From Candidatus Berkelbacteria bacterium (GTDB lineage Bacteria > Patescibacteriota > UBA1384 > UBA12157 > JAENIV01): a stretch of DNA of 8,498 nucleotides. Shown here piece after piece: positions 1 to 5,083 of the stretch. The position numbers and the translations under genes were made by a program. The stretch is taken from the NCBI GenBank assembly GCA_016844295.1, contig JAENIV010000048.1, positions 1 through 8,498 on the forward strand, given 5' to 3'. The notes beneath the pieces are model-generated. The model saw only the letters and a list, made by a program, of their open reading frames with translations. It searched no databases and had not been told where the DNA came from. Numbering within the stretch: position 1 is the stretch's first letter; each line of letters begins with the position of its first letter.

Positions 1-281
1 ACATGATAGCCCTGGAAAATAATGCCAAGATGATTTTAACTGATTCTGGGGGAGTTCAAAAAGAAGCCTATATTGCGAAGGTTCCATGTATTACTTTACG
101 GGACGAAACCGAATGGAATGAAACAGTCAAAACCGGTTGGAATGTTCTTACGGGTGCTCACGAAGAAAAAATATTAAAAAATATTAAAAAGTTCCCTAAG
201 TCAAAAAACCACCCTGATTTTTTAGGTAAGGGCGACGCTCATAAAAAGATTGCCCGAATTATAAAAAAGTTTCTAAGATAG
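1..281 (+). CDS. wecB: UDP-N-acetylglucosamine 2-epimerase (non-hydrolysing, WecB-like), C-terminal fragment
   Basis: This is the C-terminal end of a cytoplasmic nucleotide-sugar epimerase that interconverts UDP-GlcNAc and UDP-ManNAc (or a related diacetamido sugar) to supply surface polysaccharide synthesis. About 93 residues are present; the frame is open to the left edge, so the ATG at base 3 is internal and not the start. The visible hallmarks of the family are TDSGGVQKEA, part of the UDP-binding site, followed by CITLRDETEWNETVKTGWN. The form with W before the ETV and GWN after it is common in the WecB/WbpI branch, and substrate choice between those cannot be settled from this fragment. 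The gene ends with TAG and converges on the minus-strand gene downstream, with 95 bases between them. Family assignment is firm from the motifs; the exact symbol is less so. Confidence 0.9.
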   Translation, partial: MIALENNAKMILTDSGGVQKEAYIAKVPCITLRDETEWNETVKTGWNVLTGAHEEKILKNIKKFPKSKNHPDFLGKGDAHKKIARIIKKFLR

Positions 282-311
282 AGATTAGAATTTAGGGGCT
301 AGCGACTAGAA

Positions 312-325
312 AATTGTCAACAATT
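312..325. repeat. Short palindrome AATTG-N4-CAATT between convergent genes
   Basis: The 14-bp perfect palindrome AATTGTCAACAATT lies in the 95-bp spacer between the converging epimerase and transglutaminase-like genes. It has the same half-sites and spacing as the palindrome over the -35 of the two promoters at 2700-2713 and 5047-5060. Such AT-rich half-sites can occur by chance. No convincing GC-rich terminator hairpin was seen in this spacer; only a weak five-pair hairpin (GAAGA/TCTTC, 328-341) is present. Confidence 0.35.
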
Positions 326-376
326 AAGAAGATATTTCTTCCGCTGGTTTATAGAAACTAAATCCTGGTTATCTTG

Positions 377-1108
377 CTAATAAGAGTATTGATTTAAATC
401 AATATAATTATATTGATCAATTTTTAGATTCTCTTTAATGCCCTGGTTAAACATTTGATCTTTCAATGCCATCATGAGAGGGAGGTTCTGATTTGCCCTT
501 TCGTTGGAAATTTCATTTTCTTTTTGATAAAATTTCTTAATCACCCGAGGTTGACCGGCGAGCAATTCTTCAGTGCTCTTATCTATCCAGGCATTAATCG
601 TCGGGTCTAAAATTTGCCAACCTCCAGTGAATTTTACTTCCAAGTAGCCATGATTGCCGCTATCGACTGAAACGGTTTTAAATTCATAGCCGGCTCTATC
701 TAAAAGCATGGCCAAAAAAGTTGTGAGAGTCCCACACTGAAAATATTCGCTTCCATGAAGAATCTCGTCGAAAGAATAATTTCGAAGTTCACGCGGTCCA
801 TAACTCCCATAAAGTGCTACGAAATTCATGTAAAAAAGAGCCTTAAGTTTTTTGGGGTCGTTGGTTTGTGCTATTGCCGCAAAAGTTTTTTCATATTGGT
901 CGAGACGCTTATCGAGTTTTTCTATTACCTCTTGAGCGGTTTGCTCATTACCATCAAGAATTTGTTTTTTGTCAAAAATTAAATAATATGTTTCCGGCGA
1001 ATTCGGGAGAACACGTATATATTTCCAGTAATATAAAGAAACTCCTCCAACTATTAATTCAATAACAATAAACACAACAAACCATTTTAGTTTGATCATT
1101 ATTCTCAT
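377..1108 (-). CDS. Membrane-anchored transglutaminase-like (papain-fold) protein
   Basis: The predicted 243-residue protein has a short basic N-terminus, one membrane helix (about residues 9-28) and an outside-facing domain. Residues 121-170 carry the order expected of a transglutaminase-like Cys-His-Asp triad: C125 in FQCGT at the start of a helix, H153 in NHGYLEV and D168 in WQILDPT. Spacings of 28 and 15 residues fit the family. Bacterial members act as cysteine proteases, peptide cyclases or amide-bond enzymes, often on the envelope; the substrate here is unknown. A Lys/Glu-rich helical region precedes the domain, and the last 60 or so residues are charged and Asn/Gln-rich without a recognised domain. 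The start may be the second ATG (residue 4, base 1099), which sits 7 bases after a consensus extended -10 box. The gene is divergent from the PHP gene and ends with TAG. Fold is likely; activity is inferred. Confidence 0.75.
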   Translation of the reverse strand: MRIMIKLKWFVVFIVIELIVGGVSLYYWKYIRVLPNSPETYYLIFDKKQILDGNEQTAQEVIEKLDKRLDQYEKTFAAIAQTNDPKKLKALFYMNFVALYGSYGPRELRNYSFDEILHGSEYFQCGTLTTFLAMLLDRAGYEFKTVSVDSGNHGYLEVKFTGGWQILDPTINAWIDKSTEELLAGQPRVIKKFYQKENEISNERANQNLPLMMALKDQMFNQGIKENLKIDQYNYIDLNQYSY

Positions 1109-1115
1109 TATAGCA
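1107..1115 (-). promoter_or_regulatory. Extended -10 promoter for the transglutaminase-like gene
   Basis: Read on the minus strand, TGCTATAAT is a perfect extended -10 element (TGn plus TATAAT). It overlaps the first ATG (1106-1108) and ends 7 bases before the second ATG at 1099-1097, which would give a leaderless or nearly leaderless mRNA starting at Met4. A second candidate lies upstream: TATACT at 1127-1132 with TTGTTA at 1149-1154, 16 bp apart, which would permit the first ATG. No good -35 accompanies the first box, but extended -10 promoters need none. Confidence 0.55.
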
Positions 1116-1146
1116 CTGTTAACATTAGTATAAATTCAATCATATG

Positions 1147-1167
1147 AGTAACAAGTAACAAGTAACG
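1147..1167. repeat. Three tandem 7-bp repeats in the divergent promoter region
   Basis: AGTAACA, AGTAACA and AGTAACG follow each other directly. They lie between the minus-strand and plus-strand promoters, overlapping the possible -35 (TTGTTA on the minus strand) of the transglutaminase-like gene. Seven-base units would not face the same side of the helix, so this may be a slippage-prone low-complexity tract rather than an operator. Confidence 0.75.
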
Positions 1168-1182
1168 ATTTACAAATTTAGA

Positions 1183-1191
1183 TGTTATGAT
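1183..1191 (+). promoter_or_regulatory. Extended -10 promoter for the PHP gene (leaderless)
   Basis: TGTTATGAT is an extended -10 element (TGn plus TATGAT, five of six to consensus), and exactly 6 bases separate it from the ATG at 1198. Transcription would start at or next to the start codon. No Shine-Dalgarno sequence precedes the ATG, which agrees with a leaderless message. Confidence 0.5.
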
Positions 1192-1197
1192 TAAAAT

Positions 1198-2028
1198 ATG
1201 GCAAACAAAACCGATCCAATCTGGCCCAGTGAGCGTTTGGGTAAGGCCGATATTCATATTCACAGTAATTATTCCGACGGCGATGCGAAAATTGAAGATA
1301 TTTTAGAATATGTCCAAAACCAAACAGATTTAGACGTCATTGCCATTGCCGATCACGACACTATTGAGGGAGCACTTAAAGCCCGAGAAATTATTGAATC
1401 TAAAAATGATAATGCTTGGCGTTTCCAATTAATTATCGGGGAAGAAATCACTACCAATGAAGGCCATATTGTTGGACTATTTTTGAAAGAAAAGATCGAG
1501 CCGAATTTACCAATTGGCGAAACACTCTCGCGAATTAGATCTCAGGGGGCTTTAGCAATTGCTTCGCACCCTTTTTACCACTCACATATGCATCATGCTA
1601 AATATGCGACCATGGATGGGATTGGGGCAACACCGCTTTTAAGGAATAATCAGTTAATTGACGGGGTGGAAATTGTTAACGCCACTCCCACTTTAGCCGA
1701 CGAAAACTTGGCTGCCTCAATTTTAAATAAAACCTGGCTTTTTAATGCGGAAATCGGCAACTCCGATGCCCATATTTTAGAGGCCATCGGGATGGGTTAT
1801 TCAATATTTGAAGGTCATACGGCTCTTGATTTTAAGAAGGCCATTTTGTTACATCAGACTAGAGCAATGTACAAGAATTGGTCTTATTTAGGTCTCTTTA
1901 AATATGCATTTTTCTATTTCCCAAGAGGGTTGCGTCTTCTCATCCACACAATTTTGCACGGTCGCCGCCACCGCCTCCCCGATTTGTTGGAGGAAGAAAT
2001 TCGAAGGGATCAAAAAATTTCATCATAG
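1198..2028 (+). CDS. PHP-domain metal-dependent phosphoesterase
   Basis: The 276-residue protein carries a complete PHP (polymerase and histidinol phosphatase) domain in residues 16-195. Metal-binding motifs appear in the usual order: HIHS (H20, H22), ADHDT (D52, H53, D54), GEEIT (E82/E83), GHIVGLF (H90), ASHPF (H124) and NSDAH (D190, H192). Stand-alone proteins of this type hydrolyse phosphoesters, for example nucleoside 3',5'-bisphosphates or oligonucleotides, but the substrate cannot be read from the sequence. A stretch of five His residues in 124-133 adds possible metal ligands. The last 70 residues are hydrophobic and basic (WSYLGLFKYAFFYFPRGLR), suggesting an amphipathic helix that may touch the membrane. 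The ATG at 1198 fits the leaderless promoter just upstream; a TTG at codon 14 is a weaker alternative. It stands alone, divergent from the transglutaminase-like gene. Confidence 0.85.
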   Translation: MANKTDPIWPSERLGKADIHIHSNYSDGDAKIEDILEYVQNQTDLDVIAIADHDTIEGALKAREIIESKNDNAWRFQLIIGEEITTNEGHIVGLFLKEKIEPNLPIGETLSRIRSQGALAIASHPFYHSHMHHAKYATMDGIGATPLLRNNQLIDGVEIVNATPTLADENLAASILNKTWLFNAEIGNSDAHILEAIGMGYSIFEGHTALDFKKAILLHQTRAMYKNWSYLGLFKYAFFYFPRGLRLLIHTILHGRRHRLPDLLEEEIRRDQKISS

Positions 2029-2046
2029 TTTAAGCAAATTTTTTTT
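2012..2046 (+). terminator. Possible weak AT-only terminator after the PHP gene
   Basis: AAAAAATTT (2012-2020) can pair with AAATTTTTT (2036-2044), and the run of eight T ends at 2046. The stem has no G-C pairs and a 15-base loop, and its left arm lies within the end of the coding sequence, so it would be weak. It is listed because it is the only hairpin plus T-tract in this spacer. Confidence 0.25.
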
Positions 2047-2051
2047 CATGA

Positions 2052-2079
2052 TATACTAAGCCCAAGGTTAGGAGGGGAG
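2052..2079 (+). promoter_or_regulatory. Promoter -10 and strong ribosome binding site upstream of the small membrane protein
   Basis: TATACT at 2052-2057 can serve as a -10; only a poor -35 (TTTAAG, 2029-2034) lies 17 bp upstream. AGGAGGGG at 2070-2077 is the only strong Shine-Dalgarno match seen in the window. It lies 70 or more bases before the ATG at 2152 but only 2-4 bases before an in-frame ATA at 2080. This argues that translation starts near 2080 and not at 2152. Confidence 0.5.
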
Positions 2080-2151
2080 ATACCGTACGAAGAAAAGAAA
2101 TTCAAAAAAGATTTTGATACTGGATTCGGGGCACTCGAGCGGATCACTTTT

Positions 2152-2625
2152 ATGAGTAATCTTTTAAGCAAACAAAATGAGATCAGAAATACCCTGGACA
2201 CTCGCGCGAGCATTATTATTGGTTTTGAATCGGTCGTAATCGTCGTCTTTTTCACTTTATTTGAAAAGAACATCATTAGTCTGCTCCCGGCACTTATTGG
2301 ACTCTTCAGTATTATCTCTTCATTAATTTTGGCAATTATTGCTCTAAAACCACCGCATTATGATACTCAAAAGGGTCAAAAAGAAAGTATTTTTTACCAC
2401 CATAAAATTGCCTCGCTGGATTTAGGGGCTTACGAGAAAGAAGTCCACAAAGCCTTACAAAATGAGGAAAAGATTTATAGCGCCTATATTTTAGAAACAT
2501 ATAACTTAACACGTTACTCCAATATACCTCGAAAATTTTATTTATACCTTTCGATCCGGGTTTTAATATATGGCATTATCGTGGCGATTTCGGTTTACGT
2601 CCTCCAAGTTTTGCTTGGGTTTTAA
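2152..2625 (+). CDS. Three-helix membrane protein resembling Pycsar effectors (DUF5706/PycTM-like)
   Basis: From the first ATG the protein has 157 residues: a polar helix ending in LDTRASIIIGFES, membrane helices at about 20-37 and 42-65, a soluble stretch at 66-130, and a last helix at about 132-155. The D-x-RAS-x3-GF entry to helix 1, the ALKPP after helix 2, the SIFYHHKIASL segment and the Tyr-rich helix before helix 3 resemble, from memory, the Pycsar effector family, where cyclic pyrimidine nucleotides trigger membrane damage during phage defence. No cyclase lies beside it, so that role is not shown; a housekeeping membrane protein is possible. The frame stays open upstream to 2029, and codons 2080-2151 read as a sensible charged helix (IPYEEKKFKKDFDTGFGALE) behind a strong ribosome binding site. 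The true start may therefore be ATA at 2080, or an ATG lost by mutation or error. No ATG, GTG or TTG occurs in frame between 2029 and 2152. Confidence 0.7.
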   Translation: MSNLLSKQNEIRNTLDTRASIIIGFESVVIVVFFTLFEKNIISLLPALIGLFSIISSLILAIIALKPPHYDTQKGQKESIFYHHKIASLDLGAYEKEVHKALQNEEKIYSAYILETYNLTRYSNIPRKFYLYLSIRVLIYGIIVAISVYVLQVLLGF

Positions 2626-2654
2626 TTTCTCACTTGCCGATACCCATTTTTTGG

Positions 2655-2729
2655 CATACCCCCCCCACCGCATAAAAATAGAAAATATTTACAGAGTTAA
2701 ATTGCGCTCAATTAGGTGTGGGGGTATAC
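2655..2729. repeat. Outer inverted repeat around the paralogue A promoter
   Basis: The left arm CATACCCCCCCCACC (2655-2669) is an imperfect inverted match to GGTGTGGGGGTATAC (2715-2729), with one extra C and one mismatch in the centre. The right arm includes most of the -10 box. Exactly 45 bases lie between the arms, the same as in the second copy. It could be a paired protein-binding site or a DNA structure affecting promoter opening. Confidence 0.55.
2700..2713. promoter_or_regulatory. Palindromic operator candidate over the -35 of paralogue A
   Basis: AATTGCGCTCAATT is a perfect 5-4-5 palindrome that contains the -35 hexamer TTGCGC. Its position over the -35 is what one expects of a repressor or sigma-contact site. 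It is identical at 5047-5060. Confidence 0.5.
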
Positions 2730-2730
2730 T
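2702..2730 (+). promoter_or_regulatory. Promoter of paralogue A (leaderless)
   Basis: TTGCGC (2702-2707, three of six to consensus) and TATACT (2725-2730, five of six) are separated by 17 bp. The -10 is followed by exactly 6 bases and then the ATG at 2737, so the message probably begins at the start codon. No Shine-Dalgarno precedes the ATG in a usable position. Confidence 0.65.
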
Positions 2731-2736
2731 TAGATT

Positions 2737-4965
2737 ATGAAAAAGGTTTCGAGGCAATTGTTGTTCGTCTATGGACTTTTCGGGCTATGGATTTTATTAA
2801 TCTGGGCAATATCTGGCTGGACAACGCCCTTGCAAGAATTTATCACACTATTGGGGCTCTTTTTTATCCCAGGTTTTGCTCTTAAAAGAATTTTTAAAAT
2901 CCACCTTACAGATGACCGGTTGGGGAATATTTTAGTCACCCTGACTTTGGGATTTATTTTTAATACTACAATAGCGTTTTTAGGATTGTTCGCGAATATG
3001 ACGATAAATGTTTTAGTCGGGACGTACATCGGCTTAGGGTTGTTGTCATATATTATTGCTCTAGTTGGAGACATATTAAAGCCTCAAGAATATTTGCTCC
3101 TCGAGATGGAGAATATTGGTAATACTTTAAAAAACTTTTTTAAAAATCCTTTTAACTTGATTTATATAGTCATGATTTTGGTCGGTCTGGCGGTTTTAGC
3201 CACCGTAAGCCAACTAGGGGCGAACTTTACCGGGGATCCCATGGACCATCTGTCAATTATGCGAAAAATTTACGACGGTCAGCCGATTTCGATTGAAAAT
3301 ATTGCTTGGATTAAGAATGAGTTTTATCCGGTATATATTTTCTCGCCGTGGCACATTTTCTTGACAATTGCGACAAAAATAACCCATTCGGACATTTTTA
3401 ATTTTTGGCGCGACAGTCCCCTGGCTTTATCTGTTCTCGCAATGCTTGTTTGGTTTTGGCTTTGGCTAAAAGTCCTGCCTAAAAAAGAACTCGTACCTTT
3501 AGCCTGGTTTTTGACAGTTTTTTATATTTTCCAGCAAAATGGCTATCTTTTTACTAGAATGACAGTGCCAGACTCTTTCGCTTCGTTGCTTTTATTTCCC
3601 TTGGTTTTCGGCATGACGATGAAATACATGTTTAATAAAGAAAATAATTTCAAACTCCTAATTGTGCTTTCTTTGTTAATCGCAGGTATGGGTGTGGTCC
3701 ATTGGACACAATATTTTTATTTTCTTTTAGTCATGGGTTTGTTTGGAATTATTTATGCCATAATTAAATACAAAGACCCGGACTACAAACAGATACTTGA
3801 ACGAATTGCCTTCGCGACTCTTGCGAATCTGGCGCTAATCGGTCCGATTCTTTTGTATATTCAGTATAAAGGCAATACGATTACCAAGACGGTTGAAATT
3901 TTCGCCACAATCAAGTCAACTTTTAAAAATGACCGGTTCTATAAATTTCAGGTCTACTACAAAATCACGTATCTTCTTTTACCATTAATGTTTTTATTTA
4001 TCAGAAAGTATCGAAGATTAATTTTTATCTTGGCAGTATTTTTAATCGGGCCATTGGTTTTTAATATTCCCGGGGTTCAGGAGTTTTTATATAGAACCCT
4101 AAGCCATGTCTTTGTAAAGCGGTTCTACGCTTCTGTTGAATGGCCGTTTGTGATTTGGGCGATCTTTTTAGGATTTCTATTGCTTTTAATCGATAAAATA
4201 ATTTTAAAATTGGAAAAGATATCGAAATCTTTCAGATATACGATTGACTCGATATTGGCTCTTTTAGCGATTTTAATGCTTTGGCTGCAATCATCACGTG
4301 AATCTATTACTGGTCTTTATGATAAGATATTTAGCGAAAACAACCGGCTTTGGATCAACGATAGATATTATTGGTTATTTGCAATGATAATCGCCGTCAG
4401 TATCGGACTCTATATTTGGCAAAAATACAATCCGAAACTGGTGGAATTTTTTACATTTACTGATTGCAAAGACAAATTAGCCCTGGTTTTAGCAACTTTT
4501 ATCTTAGTATTTTTCTTTTCTGCGCCTTCTTTGGGACACTTCACAACCTATTCTGCCAAAGCCTTGAGCAATGGTAAATTAACGGCGCCTATTTCTGATA
4601 TATCAAATTTAGTGATAGATTATGACAAATTTGGGGGCCAGGAAACCATAGATTTTATCAAGACCAGGATTTCCCCCAAAGCAGTTTTTGATTCCACGGA
4701 CGCGAATTATGTTCTGCCTATGCTTGTTGATGTTCACATGGCTTCCCAATCATATGGCTCCGACCCGACAAAAAAATATGAAGCAATCTATGATCCAACA
4801 ATCACGGCTTCGGAGCGTATGAGCCTGATCAACCAAGGGCAAATTGAGTATATTTTATTTCTCAGAGATACTTGCGAGAGTGCCAACCCTTTTAATAGTG
4901 ATCCAGCGAACTTTACTCTCACATATCACTCATGCACGGCGGACATTTATCAGATAAATAAGTAA
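2737..4965 (+). CDS. GT-C-like multi-pass membrane glycosyltransferase, paralogue A
   Basis: The 742-residue protein has roughly a dozen hydrophobic segments and an outside soluble C-terminal domain (about residues 600-742). After the first membrane helices comes an external loop with GANFTGDPMDHL (D167, H171). This acidic motif followed by His recalls the catalytic loop of STT3/AglB-type and other GT-C enzymes, which use lipid-linked sugars. SPWHIF follows in the same loop, then RMTVPDSFA (D279) and VVHWTQ, all with counterparts in paralogues B and C. The C-terminal domain ends in a strand-like TADIYQINK and has two cysteines (C713, C733) that could form a disulfide outside the cell. The likely role is sugar transfer to protein or glycan at the membrane; the donor and acceptor are unknown. 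The start is fixed by the leaderless promoter and the shared MKK start of B. Glycosyltransferase function is inferred from motif and topology only. Confidence 0.65.
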   Translation: MKKVSRQLLFVYGLFGLWILLIWAISGWTTPLQEFITLLGLFFIPGFALKRIFKIHLTDDRLGNILVTLTLGFIFNTTIAFLGLFANMTINVLVGTYIGLGLLSYIIALVGDILKPQEYLLLEMENIGNTLKNFFKNPFNLIYIVMILVGLAVLATVSQLGANFTGDPMDHLSIMRKIYDGQPISIENIAWIKNEFYPVYIFSPWHIFLTIATKITHSDIFNFWRDSPLALSVLAMLVWFWLWLKVLPKKELVPLAWFLTVFYIFQQNGYLFTRMTVPDSFASLLLFPLVFGMTMKYMFNKENNFKLLIVLSLLIAGMGVVHWTQYFYFLLVMGLFGIIYAIIKYKDPDYKQILERIAFATLANLALIGPILLYIQYKGNTITKTVEIFATIKSTFKNDRFYKFQVYYKITYLLLPLMFLFIRKYRRLIFILAVFLIGPLVFNIPGVQEFLYRTLSHVFVKRFYASVEWPFVIWAIFLGFLLLLIDKIILKLEKISKSFRYTIDSILALLAILMLWLQSSRESITGLYDKIFSENNRLWINDRYYWLFAMIIAVSIGLYIWQKYNPKLVEFFTFTDCKDKLALVLATFILVFFFSAPSLGHFTTYSAKALSNGKLTAPISDISNLVIDYDKFGGQETIDFIKTRISPKAVFDSTDANYVLPMLVDVHMASQSYGSDPTKKYEAIYDPTITASERMSLINQGQIEYILFLRDTCESANPFNSDPANFTLTYHSCTADIYQINK

Positions 4966-5003
4966 AAATATATATTTAGAACTCAACCTCGAACTTTTTT
5001 GAT

Positions 5004-5074
5004 ATATCCCCGCACCTGATAAAATAAGAAAATAAATACAGAGTTAAATTGCGCTCAATTAGGTGTGAGGGTAT
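5004..5074. repeat. Outer inverted repeat around the paralogue B promoter
   Basis: ATATCCCCGCACC (5004-5016) pairs with GGTGTGAGGGTAT (5062-5074) by ten Watson-Crick pairs, two G-T pairs and one mismatch. The 45-base interval equals that of copy 1 although the arms differ in sequence, which suggests the arrangement itself is preserved. Confidence 0.5.
5047..5060. promoter_or_regulatory. Palindromic operator candidate over the -35 of paralogue B
   Basis: This is the same perfect palindrome, AATTG-CGCT-CAATT, as at 2700-2713, again containing the TTGCGC -35. Sharing the site implies that A and B respond to the same regulator. Confidence 0.5.
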
Positions 5075-5077
5075 ACT
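5049..5077 (+). promoter_or_regulatory. Promoter of paralogue B (leaderless)
   Basis: TTGCGC (5049-5054), a 17-bp gap and TATACT (5072-5077) are followed by 6 bases and the ATG at 5084, the same geometry as for paralogue A. Because C overlaps the end of B, this promoter probably serves B and C together. Confidence 0.65.
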
Positions 5078-5083
5078 AACGGT

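Larger units (their letters stand above)
2647..2745 (+). repeat. Duplicated upstream regulatory block, copy 1
   Basis: This block, from the six-T run to codon 3 of paralogue A, matches 4995-5092 before paralogue B. The copies share an identical 31-bp core (2690-2720), then GGGTATACT and ATGAAAAAG, with similar sequence further left. The distances from the T run to the ATG are 90 and 89 bases. Copy 1 holds a run of eight C (2659-2666) where copy 2 has four. Confidence 0.9.

Noticed and set aside
755..1065. Plus-strand open frames inside the transglutaminase-like gene
   Set aside because: They are antisense to a gene with a clear catalytic motif set, lack a binding site and show no recognisable domain.
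1169..1197. TTTACA and TAAAAT, 17 bp apart, as the PHP promoter
   Set aside because: The box ends at the base before the ATG, so transcription would begin inside the gene. The extended -10 at 1183-1191 fits better.
2046..2276. Minus-strand open frame covering the start of the small membrane protein
   Set aside because: It overlaps a better supported plus-strand gene and has a composition typical of a reverse-frame shadow.
2634..2656. Terminator hairpin TGCC/GGCA after the small membrane protein
   Set aside because: The stem is only four pairs and the T run lies in the loop rather than after it.
2769..3074. Minus-strand open frame inside paralogue A
   Set aside because: It lies wholly within a long conserved gene; the Pro/Asn/Lys-rich translation is what the reverse of membrane helices gives.
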